From Candidatus Daviesbacteria bacterium (GTDB lineage: Bacteria > Patescibacteriota > Microgenomatia > Daviesbacterales > UBA10151), in contig JACPEZ010000010.1 in assembly GCA_016183225.1 (NCBI GenBank), forward strand, positions 1 to 30,031: DNA of 30,031 nucleotides, given 5' to 3'. This document shows positions 1-6,416 of the stretch, in pieces; the first letter of the stretch is position 1, and every line of letters starts with the position of its first letter. The notes below the pieces were generated by a model. It searched no databases and had not been told where the DNA came from. It was given only the letters and a program-made list of their open reading frames with translations. A program made the translations under genes and the position numbers.

Positions 1-255
1 GATCTGTTATCAATTCTCTACAAAAAAGAAATTATCTCTGTGTTGGTAGAAGGAGGAGGAAAAACTTTAGGTAGCTTTATTGATGCCAAAGTAGTTGATA
101 AAGTTTATGCCTTTCATGCTCCCATAATTATCGGCGGCGAAAAAGCAGTCAGTATCTCCGGAAAAGGATCCCCCACCATCCCCCAAGCCCTGCACCTAAA
201 AAATATTACTTACAAAAAATTTGGGGATAATATTTTGACCATAGGGTATACTTAA
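1..255 (+). CDS. ribD: RibD C-terminal part (riboflavin biosynthesis reductase domain), cut by the window edge
   Basis: The frame is open from base 1, so the gene starts outside the window; only about 84 C-terminal residues are present. The motif SVLVEGGGKTLGSF followed by VDKVYAFHAPIIIGG is typical of the end of the RibD reductase domain (5-amino-6-(5-phosphoribosylamino)uracil reductase), which reduces the ribosyl group in the second half of the RibD step of riboflavin synthesis. The GTG at 40 is internal and not a start. The N-terminal deaminase domain cannot be seen, so a stand-alone reductase is also possible. The stop is TAA at 253-255. Confidence 0.85.
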   Translation, partial: DLLSILYKKEIISVLVEGGGKTLGSFIDAKVVDKVYAFHAPIIIGGEKAVSISGKGSPTIPQALHLKNITYKKFGDNILTIGYT

Positions 256-298
256 CTTGGTAGTTGAAACAGCATACTTATCAATATATACTTTAGCA

Positions 299-478
299 AT
301 GGATAACACCCAAAAAATGCTTCGGGCCATTATTAATGGACAGAGTGCCCTCAAGCAAGAATTGTCAGGTAAAATTGACAGAGTTGATCAGAAAGTAGAT
401 AGGCTTGGTGAGAAATTAGATAAAGTTGAAAAAAATTTAACAGGCAGGATAGACAAATTGGGCAAACAACTGGCATAG
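299..478 (+). CDS. Small coiled-coil protein of unknown function
   Basis: A 59-residue ORF starting at ATG 299. A longer reading from TTG 257 is possible but less likely. After a short head it is a continuous amphipathic helix with heptad-like spacing (KIDRVDQKVDRLGEKLDKVEKN), rich in Lys, Asp and Glu, so a coiled coil that oligomerises is likely. There is no signal peptide or membrane segment. Short proteins of this kind are common in Patescibacteria genomes and have no known role. Its stop codon TAG overlaps the first base of the 36-bp direct repeat that follows. No clear Shine-Dalgarno was seen. Confidence 0.6.
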   Translation: MDNTQKMLRAIINGQSALKQELSGKIDRVDQKVDRLGEKLDKVEKNLTGRIDKLGKQLA

Positions 479-513
479 TCTTGCATACACCAGGTGTGTG
501 TTAGGTAGACACC
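478..513. repeat. 36-bp direct repeat, copy 1
   Basis: This is identical to 1328-1363 except for one base (T at 486, C at 1336). Both copies have the same orientation and lie exactly 850 bp apart. Inside is a dyad, CACACACCAGGTGTGTG in copy 2, which is imperfect here, then TTAGGTAGACACC, whose ACACC end can pair with the GGTGT of the dyad. Copy 1 begins at the last base of the coiled-coil gene's stop codon. Confidence 0.9.
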
Positions 514-596
514 TAAGGTTTCGGGCTGGCACTAGTTGACTATGTTGTAACTTATTATAGAAATCAAATGTATGCTTATGCAAAGTATTATAGCAA

Positions 597-1253
597 TTAG
601 CTAGCCTTTGATAAAATTTTTCCTAAAAATTCTAAAATTGAGAAGTTTACCTGTACTGGTAAATTAAGGCCTGCAAAAAGGACAATTAAAATCAATCCTA
701 GTACAAAGGATATGTGTGCAGTATTCTCTGTCACTACCCAAAGTTTTTCTGCTCTTTTTTCCTTCTTGCTAGTAGTAGGAATTGATTTTTTTATTACCTC
801 AACATTATTGGTTAATCTAGCAATTTCATCATCTACTTCTTTTTGAGTTGTGAGGTTTGCAAAAGCTTGTGGGTAGTTTGTAACTGCATTTAAAACCGCC
901 TCCTCTGATGCAAGTCTTGCCTTGTTAGATTCAGTCAGAACTTGCCAATGTCCGAAGTTGAAATAAAAATGGTTTCTGTACATTGCAGATAAAACAGAAG
1001 CAACCAAACAAAACCATCCTAAATAAAGAAACTCCGCAAAGTTCATAGAAAACCCTGGTTTTGAAGCTAGGAAGCCTATATAGGTAACACTTAGACTTAG
1101 GGTACTTCCAGCAAGTATGGATAGTTTGAAATAAAAATCTTTGGCATGTCCTCTAAACTCTTTGTATACTTGGTTTGCCCCTCTGGCAGTATTTGTTAGC
1201 TTTTCACCAGTAGATTTGACTTCCTGGAATATCAAATCAAATTCAAAATCCAT
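597..1253 (-). CDS. Predicted membrane protein of unknown function with three membrane segments
   Basis: A 218-residue protein from the ATG at 1253. A longer open frame runs back through the tRNA gene and must be discounted. It has a hydrophilic N-terminus (about residues 1-45), hydrophobic segments near 46-68 (LSILAGSTLSLSVTYIGFLA) and 78-97, a charged middle part with helical Lys/Glu-rich stretches, and a last hydrophobic segment (ISFVLGLILIVLFAGLNL) near 185-203. No family was recognised. It is the only gene between the two 36-bp repeats and points toward the coiled-coil gene. A CATAAT box 7 nt before the ATG would fit a leaderless transcript, but no -35 is evident. Confidence 0.65.
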   Translation of the reverse strand: MDFEFDLIFQEVKSTGEKLTNTARGANQVYKEFRGHAKDFYFKLSILAGSTLSLSVTYIGFLASKPGFSMNFAEFLYLGWFCLVASVLSAMYRNHFYFNFGHWQVLTESNKARLASEEAVLNAVTNYPQAFANLTTQKEVDDEIARLTNNVEVIKKSIPTTSKKEKRAEKLWVVTENTAHISFVLGLILIVLFAGLNLPVQVNFSILEFLGKILSKAS

Positions 1254-1327
1254 AAGGTGAATTATGCTGTATTTGTATACATTTTTATATGTGTGGTGAT
1301 TGATTTTAAGTTTAAGAAGGAGTATTT

Positions 1328-1363
1328 GTCTTGCACACACCAGGTGTGTGTTAGGTAGACACC
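1328..1363. repeat. 36-bp direct repeat, copy 2
   Basis: This is the second copy of the repeat at 478-513. It contains a 17-bp perfect dyad (CACACAC CAG GTGTGTG) at 1334-1350. It sits 13 bp beyond the 3' end of tRNA-Gln and upstream of the membrane-protein gene. It could act as a tRNA terminator hairpin, though without a U-tract, or be an integration or recombination scar. Confidence 0.9.
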
Positions 1364-1376
1364 CTGGGATTTTATG

Positions 1377-1447
1377 CTGCCAGGCATGGATTCGGACCAT
1401 GATAAACAGGTTCAGAGCCTGTTGTCCTACCGTTAGACGACCTGGCA
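1377..1447 (-). tRNA. tRNA-Gln (anticodon CTG)
   Basis: A complete cloverleaf reads on the minus strand. It has acceptor stem TGCCAGG/CCTGGCA, a D arm GTC-TAACGGTAG-GAC, anticodon stem ACAGG/CCTGT with loop CTCTGAA (anticodon at 1413-1415), and T stem CATGG/CCATG. The U1-A72 pair and discriminator G73 agree with glutamine identity. CCA is not encoded (GCAT follows), which fits the cca gene in this window. The T loop reads TCCGAAT, with C at position 55 where a U (pseudouridine) is nearly universal. Charging is probably through GluRS plus GatCAB, but no GlnRS or GatCAB gene lies in the window to decide this. Confidence 0.93.
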
Positions 1448-1457
1448 ATGCAGGAGA

Positions 1458-1463
1458 ATTATA
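1458..1463 (-). promoter_or_regulatory. -10 box of the tRNA-Gln promoter
   Basis: A perfect TATAAT on the minus strand ends 10 nt before the tRNA 5' end. No good -35 was found at 16-18 bp (the nearest is TAGTTT). The spacing suggests transcription starts very near the mature 5' end. Confidence 0.5.
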
Positions 1464-1483
1464 TCAATTTTTGACTTGATAAA

Positions 1484-1798
1484 CTAATTGGGAAATTTGC
1501 GAAGACCGAGGCCGGAAATTATGGCTGATAAGGAAAAAATACTAATGAGTATTAGCGGACTTCCGGTATTAGGCAAAGTCTGAACCTGGGTTTGACTTCG
1601 CTCCAGAATTCTGGAGTAAGCATTTTGGGGGGTAGGTAAAGGAGTGGGTGACGGGGTGGGTGTGGCCGGAGGCGAAGCTTGAGAAACTCCTTCCTTGCTA
1701 ACAAACCTGCCGCTTATTAAAAAATACCCCACTGCCAGAGCAGCCAAAACCAGTCCAATGGTTATAAGCCGAAGCCATGGCGAAGTTTCCATGGGCAA
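1484..1798 (-). CDS. Small LPXTG-type surface protein
   Basis: A 104-residue protein. An N-terminal hydrophobic segment (about residues 10-29) acts as signal or anchor. A Pro/Thr/Ser-rich linker (PATPTPSPTPLPTP) spans about 44-58. The C-terminus has a classical sortase signal: LPNTG at 75-79, a hydrophobic stretch LILISIFSLSAIISGLGL, then the charged tail RKFPN. It is therefore probably covalently anchored or membrane-held at the cell surface by a class of sortase not encoded here. The folded part is tiny, so it may be a spacer or stalk. It follows gltX by 3 nt and is presumably co-transcribed with it. Start: ATG 1798, with ATG 1792 as an alternative. Confidence 0.75.
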   Translation of the reverse strand: MPMETSPWLRLITIGLVLAALAVGYFLISGRFVSKEGVSQASPPATPTPSPTPLPTPQNAYSRILERSQTQVQTLPNTGSPLILISIFSLSAIISGLGLRKFPN

Positions 1799-1801
1799 AT
1801 T

Positions 1802-3061
1802 TTACCACATAGCTATAAGTTGTTTCAATCTTTGAACTGTTTCCTCTTCTCCTAAAATCTGAATACTTTCAAAAAGCGGCGGGGTCACGGTCTGTCCGGA
1901 AATAGCTATTCTGATCAACTGAAAAATATCACCATGTTTTATACCTAATTCGTCTGCCAGTTCTCTAAAAGTTTTTTCAAAAATATCCGCCTTCCATGGT
2001 TTCTCCATACCTTCCATTTTTTCCAGAATTTTGATTAATATTTCTTTTTTACTTTCGACTTTTAACTTATCATATTCTGGAGTTTCCCATAAAAAATCAC
2101 AAAGCGGCACTACATCGGACAATTTTTTAATTCTGTCTTTAACAAGCGGAACAATTTTTTCTATTAATTCTTCAGAGTGCCTTCTTTCCAAAAATTCCCA
2201 GATTTGACTTTTGAGTTTTGAATTTTGACTTTTCCTTATGTACTCCCCATTCATCCATTCCAGCTTGGTAATATCAAAAACAGGATTGGCCAGATGGACA
2301 TCTGCCAGATCAAATTCCTCAATCATTTCATCAAGAGATAAAACTTCTTTACCGGAAGGCGGGGTCCAACCCAAAAGGGCCATGTAATTTAAGATTGCTT
2401 CCGCTAAAAATCCGTCTTGACGATAATCCAAAGCCGCTTTAGCCCCGTGTCTTTTGGAAAGTTTAGATTTATCAGTTCCCAAAATAATCGGTAAATGAGC
2501 ATATTGGGGAATTTCCCAACTAAATGCTTCAAATAACATAATGTGTTTAGGCAAAGAAGATATCCATTCTGCCCCCCTTATTACAGGATTGGTTTCCAGT
2601 AAATGGTCATCCACCACATGAGCCAGATGATAAGTCGGATACCCGTCGGATTTTAAAATTACAAAATCATCCTGCGCGCTGTTATCAAATTCTATTTCTC
2701 TATTGCCCACCAAATCAACAATCTTACTCTTTCCTTCTTTTTTGGTTTTAAAATATATTGCCCCGTCTTTTTCATAGGCTTTTTCTGCTCCAATTAACTT
2801 TTGGGCGTGTTCTTTGTAAATATCCATTCTTTTTGACTGATAAATTATCTCACCGTCAAATTGCAGTCCCAGCCACTTTAGAGTATCAATAATATCTTCT
2901 TCCGTTCCTTCAACCAAACGGGCCTGATCCGTATCTTCAATTCTCAAAGAAAAAGTTCCTTGAGCTTTTTTGGCCACCAAATAGGCATAAAGAGCCGTTC
3001 TAACGCCTCCAATATGCATTAAGCCGGTGGGTGATGGAGCAAATCTGGTTTTAACACTCAT
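1802..3061 (-). CDS. gltX: Glutamyl-tRNA synthetase
   Basis: A class I aminoacyl-tRNA synthetase that charges tRNA with glutamate in the cytoplasm. In bacteria without GlnRS it also makes Glu-tRNA-Gln for GatCAB. The N-terminus RFAPSPTGLMHIGGVRTALY carries the HIGH-type motif (HIGG, residues 16-19), and IEDTDQARL follows at 41-49. The KMSKS-type motif is KLSKR at 200-204. At 419 residues it is shorter than the usual 460-490, with a reduced C-terminal anticodon-binding region. The start ATG at 3061 gives the canonical N-terminus. It is divergent from the next gene with overlapping promoters and followed by the LPXTG gene 3 nt downstream. Confidence 0.95.
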   Translation of the reverse strand: MSVKTRFAPSPTGLMHIGGVRTALYAYLVAKKAQGTFSLRIEDTDQARLVEGTEEDIIDTLKWLGLQFDGEIIYQSKRMDIYKEHAQKLIGAEKAYEKDGAIYFKTKKEGKSKIVDLVGNREIEFDNSAQDDFVILKSDGYPTYHLAHVVDDHLLETNPVIRGAEWISSLPKHIMLFEAFSWEIPQYAHLPIILGTDKSKLSKRHGAKAALDYRQDGFLAEAILNYMALLGWTPPSGKEVLSLDEMIEEFDLADVHLANPVFDITKLEWMNGEYIRKSQNSKLKSQIWEFLERRHSEELIEKIVPLVKDRIKKLSDVVPLCDFLWETPEYDKLKVESKKEILIKILEKMEGMEKPWKADIFEKTFRELADELGIKHGDIFQLIRIAISGQTVTPPLFESIQILGEEETVQRLKQLIAMW

Positions 3062-3079
3062 ACCGGAGAATAGTATAAT
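3051..3079 (+). promoter_or_regulatory. Promoter of the 3086 gene, leaderless geometry
   Basis: TTAACA at 3051-3056, a 17-bp spacer and a perfect TATAAT at 3074-3079. Only 6 nt separate the -10 from the ATG at 3086, so transcription should begin at or next to the start codon. The -35 lies inside the first codons of gltX on the other strand. Confidence 0.7.
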
Positions 3080-3100
3080 GGAACTATGACTTTAACTCAA
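3072..3100 (-). promoter_or_regulatory. gltX: Promoter of gltX
   Basis: On the minus strand, TTGAGT (3095-3100), a 17-bp spacer and TATACT (3072-3077), 10 nt before the gltX ATG. Its -10 shares bases 3074-3077 with the -10 of the divergent promoter, so the two promoters should exclude each other. Confidence 0.5.
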
Positions 3101-4063
3101 ATTGCCGTTTTTACCAGAAGAACCATTGTCCTCTCGGCCGCCGCCCTGATATTAACTATCGTGGGCTTTATCGGATATAAAATCTGGTTAAATTATTATT
3201 TGTCCACCCTGCCGCCGGTTGAAGAAGTGCCCGACACCAAATTTGGCTCTCTCCCTTCTCTTGAGTTTCCGGCAACCGGAGTTTCTTCCTCCAATTTTTC
3301 TTATTCGCTGGATACTGCCACCGGTGGTCTGCCTAAAGTCGGGCAGGATCCGGGTTTTGGAAAAATTATCAGGGTTTATTTTATAGTCAAAACCTATGCC
3401 ACCTTTTTATCTGCCCAAAGAAGTCAGGATCTGGCGGAAAAACTGGGTATTAAAACTTCTGCGCAAATTGTGTCTGAAACAAACTATGTTTATAAACAAG
3501 ACAATAAAATTTTAGAGGTTAATTTGGATAGCGGTAATTTTAAATTTAAAAATGAAGCCACCCCGGAGGCTAAACCGCTTAATGAAGAATCCCGTCTGGC
3601 AACGGATTTTAAAAATGTCTTAAGTTTTCTGGGCATTTTGAAAGAAGAGTTAAAAAGCGGCCGCAGCCAAGTGGCGGGTTCGCAAATCTCCATCTGGCCG
3701 AAAGATATCGACGGCAAAGCTATTTTTACTCCCGAATTTAATAAATCTTTAATCAATGCTACGGTTTCCGGCCCGGCCGGCAATCTGGAAAACTATCTTT
3801 CCCTTGAGTTTACTTTCTTTCCCATTGATGAAAGCACTTATGCCACCTATCCGTTGCGACGGGCCGAGGAAGCTTTTGAAGATTTAAAGCAGGGCAAAGG
3901 TGTGGTGATGATCGAGCCGGCCAAGCCTCAAGTTTCCATTACTTCCGTAAATTTGGGTTATTATTTAGCTGAAAGTTACACGCCGTATCTCCAGCCAATT
4001 TATATTTTTGAAGGACCCCAATTTGTGGCTTTCGCCTCGGCTATTGGTCCCAGCGGAAATTAG
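3086..4063 (+). CDS. Membrane-anchored extracytoplasmic protein of unknown function
   Basis: A 325-residue protein with one N-terminal membrane segment (about residues 14-33, IVLSAAALILTIVGFIGYKI) and a large, probably external, soluble domain. That domain includes YFIVKTYATFLSAQRSQDLAEKLG and a C-terminal beta-rich part ending in YLQPIYIFEGPQFVAFASAIGP. No family was recognised with certainty; the layout recalls conserved single-pass proteins of Microgenomates. The ATG at 3086 is supported by the promoter placed just before it; an earlier ATG at 3078 meets a stop at once. The 3' end overlaps the convergent carboxypeptidase gene by 23 bp. Confidence 0.75.
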   Translation: MTLTQIAVFTRRTIVLSAAALILTIVGFIGYKIWLNYYLSTLPPVEEVPDTKFGSLPSLEFPATGVSSSNFSYSLDTATGGLPKVGQDPGFGKIIRVYFIVKTYATFLSAQRSQDLAEKLGIKTSAQIVSETNYVYKQDNKILEVNLDSGNFKFKNEATPEAKPLNEESRLATDFKNVLSFLGILKEELKSGRSQVAGSQISIWPKDIDGKAIFTPEFNKSLINATVSGPAGNLENYLSLEFTFFPIDESTYATYPLRRAEEAFEDLKQGKGVVMIEPAKPQVSITSVNLGYYLAESYTPYLQPIYIFEGPQFVAFASAIGPSGN

Positions 4064-4955
4064 CATAGGTCCAGTCGATCAATCGGGTGGTTTCTCCGAA
4101 GCGGTCGTCAGATCCCAAAACTACCAGTAAGACCCGATGGCTATCCCGCTCCACCAGGGTGATCAGATTTTCTTTGGCCAAACTGGTGTATCCTGTTTTA
4201 ATCCCCAAAACGCCGCTTATTTGCGAGAGCAATTTATTTAAATTGCTTAAATGATGGGAGTATTTTTTATCCAGAGAGAAAACATCTGTTTCTTTGGTGG
4301 CAAAAATTCTGGCCAGCTGATAATTTTTCAAAGCTTCCTCGGATAATCTGGCCAGATCGGCGGCCGAAGAAAAATGCTTTTTGTCATCAAAGCCGGCCGG
4401 ATTGGTAAAATGAGTGTTTTGTAACCCAAGCTCCATGGCTTTCTTATTCATGGCGGAAACAAAACTTAAGTATCCTCCCGGGTAATTTTCCGCAATGGTA
4501 AAGGCCGCATCATTGCCGGAATTTAAAAGCATGCCGTAAAGAAGCGACCTGAATGATAAAGTTTCTCCGCTGATTAGCCCCACTTTAGCCCCCTCCATGC
4601 CGGCGCCGTCTTTGACGGTTAAAACCGAGTTTGGTTTAAAATATTCTACTCCCACCAGGGCTGTGGCGATTTTGGTGGTGGATGCAACAGGCAGCGGGAT
4701 ATTGGCATCTTTTTGGTAAAGTACGGTATCGGTGGTTAAATCTTTGATAAAAACTGCCCGGGCAGACACGGAAGGTATAATTTGTCCCAAAGATACGGGT
4801 GGACTAACATACTTTATTCCGGCGACCTCTGCATTATTTTGGGGAATTTGAAAACTAACCAGGGTATTTTCCGCTGACTCGGCCAAAATTGGCACTAAAA
4901 TAGCAATGATTATAGCCAGCAGAATGAAACCGGCAGAGAAAAAATAATATTTCAT
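4041..4955 (-). CDS. D-alanyl-D-alanine carboxypeptidase (peptidase S11, PBP5-like)
   Basis: A penicillin-binding serine peptidase that trims the terminal D-Ala of peptidoglycan stem peptides outside the membrane. All three active-site motifs are visible: S92-T-T-K95 (PVASTTKIATA), S146-G-N148 and K253-T-G255. An N-terminal hydrophobic segment (about 5-24) is a signal or anchor. At 304 residues it is catalytic domain only, without the C-terminal beta domain and amphipathic anchor of PBP5, so the N-terminal helix likely holds it at the membrane. It overlaps aspS by ATGA (4952-4955), so the two are translationally coupled. Confidence 0.92.
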   Translation of the reverse strand: MKYYFFSAGFILLAIIIAILVPILAESAENTLVSFQIPQNNAEVAGIKYVSPPVSLGQIIPSVSARAVFIKDLTTDTVLYQKDANIPLPVASTTKIATALVGVEYFKPNSVLTVKDGAGMEGAKVGLISGETLSFRSLLYGMLLNSGNDAAFTIAENYPGGYLSFVSAMNKKAMELGLQNTHFTNPAGFDDKKHFSSAADLARLSEEALKNYQLARIFATKETDVFSLDKKYSHHLSNLNKLLSQISGVLGIKTGYTSLAKENLITLVERDSHRVLLVVLGSDDRFGETTRLIDWTYANFRWDQ

Positions 4956-6229
4956 TTGGAAAGTCTCACATCAACTCTTTCCATATCCCGCGGGAAAAGT
5001 GAAGCTTCTCTGATATTTGCTAAGCCCAAAAGATGCATTGTCATTCTCTCAAGCCCAAAGGAAAATCCCCCTTCGGGTGGCATTCCATATTTAAATGCTT
5101 GCAAATACATTTCAAAGTTTTTTGGATCCATGCCATGAGATATGATTGATTCCACAAGTTGTTCATAATCATTAATTCTCTGGCTACCACTCATAATTTC
5201 TACCCCTCTAAACAAAAGATCATAGCTTAAAGAATACTGGGGATCTTTTGGATCTGGCATGGTATAAAAAGGCTTAGCCTTTGTTGGAAAATGAGTGATA
5301 GTGACTAAATCACTTTTATGATTTTTCAAGGCCCAGTTGCAAATATCCACTTCATCTTGTGGCGTTAAATCTTTTTCTTTTCGATTATCTCTACCAGTCT
5401 CCTTAAAAATTATTTCTTGAGTTTCCCTTAAAGTTAATCTTGGAATTTTTCCAAAAGCGATACTTCCATCTTGTGTATACTTTAAAGTCTCACTGCCAAC
5501 TTTTTCCAAAAGATCCAAAAGATCTTCAAAATCCACAAATCCAAATTCACAGTCCATTTGCGTAGCAACAGCTAAATGCCTTGTGGTAACAGATGGTTCT
5601 GCCCTAAAAGCATGAGCAATTGTAAATACTCGCTCAAAAACAGGAACCAACATTTGTTTATAAAGCTGAGGGCTTTGAGTCAAAAATGCTTTGTGATCAA
5701 AATAATCTACCTTAAAAACCTCTGCTCCTCCTTCTGTAGAAGATGCTGCAATTTCCGGAACAACAATTTCAACACAATCTAGCTCTTTTGCAATTTTTCT
5801 AAAGCCCTCCAGGATTTTTGCTTGAACCCTAAAAATTTCTTTTACTTTTGGATATCTTAGTGTTAAAGATCTAAAATCCAAAAGAGTGGGGAGCTGTAAA
5901 TCCAGCTCTTTTCCTCCCATATCAAAGGGCAACTCTTCAGCTTTAGATAAGACTTCTATATTTTCTGCAGAAATTTCTATTTCCCCTGTGGGGATATTTT
6001 TGTTAACAAGATTCTCGGGTCTTTTGTTAACTTTACCCTCAATGCACACCACATCTTGAGGATGTAAATCTTGCTTGTCAGTAATTACTACCTGAATTAT
6101 CCCCGATCTATCCAGCACATCCAAAAATAAAATCTTGCCATGATCGCGCCTTACCTGCACCCAACCGCAGATCTTCACTTTTTCCCCAATTTTATTGTTA
6201 CAATCTAAAATTAAACTGCGGCCTTCCAT
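4952..6229 (-). CDS. aspS: Aspartyl-tRNA synthetase, archaeal/non-discriminating type
   Basis: A class II synthetase of 425 residues. The N-terminal OB-fold (KICGWVQVRRDHGKILFLDVLDRSG) binds the anticodon. The catalytic core carries motif 2 (FRAEPSVTTRH) and motif 3 (GGFSFGLERMTMHLLG). It lacks the roughly 100-residue GAD insertion of typical bacterial AspRS, placing it with archaeal-type enzymes, many of which also aspartylate tRNA-Asn for GatCAB. Start: the ATG at 6229 fits both the family N-terminus and a promoter whose -10 lies 6 nt upstream; an upstream TTG reading frame overlaps the -35 and is rejected. Discrimination between Asp and Asn tRNAs cannot be read from sequence alone. Confidence 0.9.
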   Translation of the reverse strand: MEGRSLILDCNNKIGEKVKICGWVQVRRDHGKILFLDVLDRSGIIQVVITDKQDLHPQDVVCIEGKVNKRPENLVNKNIPTGEIEISAENIEVLSKAEELPFDMGGKELDLQLPTLLDFRSLTLRYPKVKEIFRVQAKILEGFRKIAKELDCVEIVVPEIAASSTEGGAEVFKVDYFDHKAFLTQSPQLYKQMLVPVFERVFTIAHAFRAEPSVTTRHLAVATQMDCEFGFVDFEDLLDLLEKVGSETLKYTQDGSIAFGKIPRLTLRETQEIIFKETGRDNRKEKDLTPQDEVDICNWALKNHKSDLVTITHFPTKAKPFYTMPDPKDPQYSLSYDLLFRGVEIMSGSQRINDYEQLVESIISHGMDPKNFEMYLQAFKYGMPPEGGFSFGLERMTMHLLGLANIREASLFPRDMERVDVRLSK

Positions 6230-6235
6230 GAATGC

Positions 6236-6265
6236 ATCATAACAGCAGGATAGTTCACTTGACAA
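6236..6265 (-). promoter_or_regulatory. aspS: Promoter of aspS, leaderless geometry
   Basis: Minus strand: TTGTCA (6260-6265), an 18-bp spacer and TATGAT (6236-6241), then 6 nt to ATG 6229. The -35 occupies the same bases as the -35 of the divergent Phe/Tyr operon promoter. Confidence 0.6.
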
Positions 6266-6287
6266 GATATGATCCGAGTGTTAAAAT
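6259..6287 (+). promoter_or_regulatory. Promoter of the Phe/Tyr biosynthesis operon
   Basis: A perfect TTGACA (6259-6264), 17-bp spacer and TAAAAT (6282-6287). The ATG of the leader peptide follows after 6 nt (6294), so the leader ORF is expected to be translated from a leaderless 5' end. Confidence 0.8.
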
Positions 6288-6293
6288 TTCATC

Positions 6294-6356
6294 ATGTTAA
6301 AAGAATTCAATTTTGGTTACTTTGCTTTTACCTTCCGAAAGGAGGGAGGTTATTGA
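6294..6356 (+). CDS. Phe/Tyr-rich attenuation leader peptide
   Basis: A 20-codon ORF, MLKEFNFGYFAFTFRKEGGY, stop TGA at 6354-6356. Five Phe (codons 5, 7, 10, 12, 14) and two Tyr (9, 20) make up over a third of it. It lies between a strong promoter and an intrinsic terminator in front of the complete Phe/Tyr operon. That is the arrangement of ribosome-mediated attenuation known from enterobacterial pheA and pheST. No Shine-Dalgarno precedes it because the promoter -10 is only 6 nt away. The last codons contain the antiterminator strand GGAGGGAGG, so a ribosome reaching the stop would cover it. The peptide itself probably has no function beyond being translated. Confidence 0.87.
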   Translation: MLKEFNFGYFAFTFRKEGGY

Positions 6357-6408
6357 TTGCTTGAAACCCAAAAGGGGATAAAAGCATCAAGCCTCCCGCA
6401 AGGGAGGC
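6331..6408 (+). promoter_or_regulatory. Phe/Tyr attenuator: protector, antiterminator and terminator
   Basis: Three competing RNA helices can be drawn. Protector: CCTTCC (6331-6336) with GGAGGG (6341-6346) around a GAAA loop. Antiterminator: GGGAGGTT (6344-6351) with AGCCTCCC (6390-6397), 8 pairs including one G-U. Terminator: 6391-6408. A ribosome stalled at the Phe/Tyr codons 5-14 would open the protector and free 6341-6351 to pair with 6390-6397, giving read-through. A ribosome at the stop codon would mask it and permit termination. The pairing is seen directly; the mechanism is inferred from the known trp/phe model. Confidence 0.82.
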
Positions 6409-6413
6409 TTTTT
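6391..6413 (+). terminator. Intrinsic terminator of the Phe/Tyr attenuator
   Basis: GCCTCCC (6391-6397), GCAA tetraloop, GGGAGGC (6402-6408), then TTTTT. It lies 3 nt before the DAHP synthase ATG. Its 3' arm GGGAGG is also a good Shine-Dalgarno for that ATG (9 nt spacing), so folding should block both transcription and translation. Confidence 0.85.
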
Positions 6414-6416
6414 ATT

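Noticed and set aside
478..1363. CRISPR array from the 36-bp repeats
   Set aside because: Only two copies, 850 bp apart with a gene between; no spacer-sized units and no cas genes.
1254..1448. N-terminal extension of the membrane-protein ORF back to 1448
   Set aside because: It runs through the tRNA-Gln gene and the direct repeat; the ATG at 1253 is the better start.
3490..3783. Minus-strand ORF of 97 residues inside the 3086 gene
   Set aside because: It is antisense to a coherent membrane-anchored protein and shows no start signals or motifs.
6230..6265. Upstream TTG start of aspS at 6265
   Set aside because: The added residues lie in the promoter and do not match the AspRS N-terminus.
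6294..6413. T-box or other riboswitch upstream of the aromatic operon
   Set aside because: The space between promoter and gene is fully used by the leader ORF and terminator; no T-box motif or specifier arm fits.
6357..6416. TTG-started extension of DAHP synthase
   Set aside because: It would translate the terminator hairpin; the family N-terminus begins at ATG 6417.
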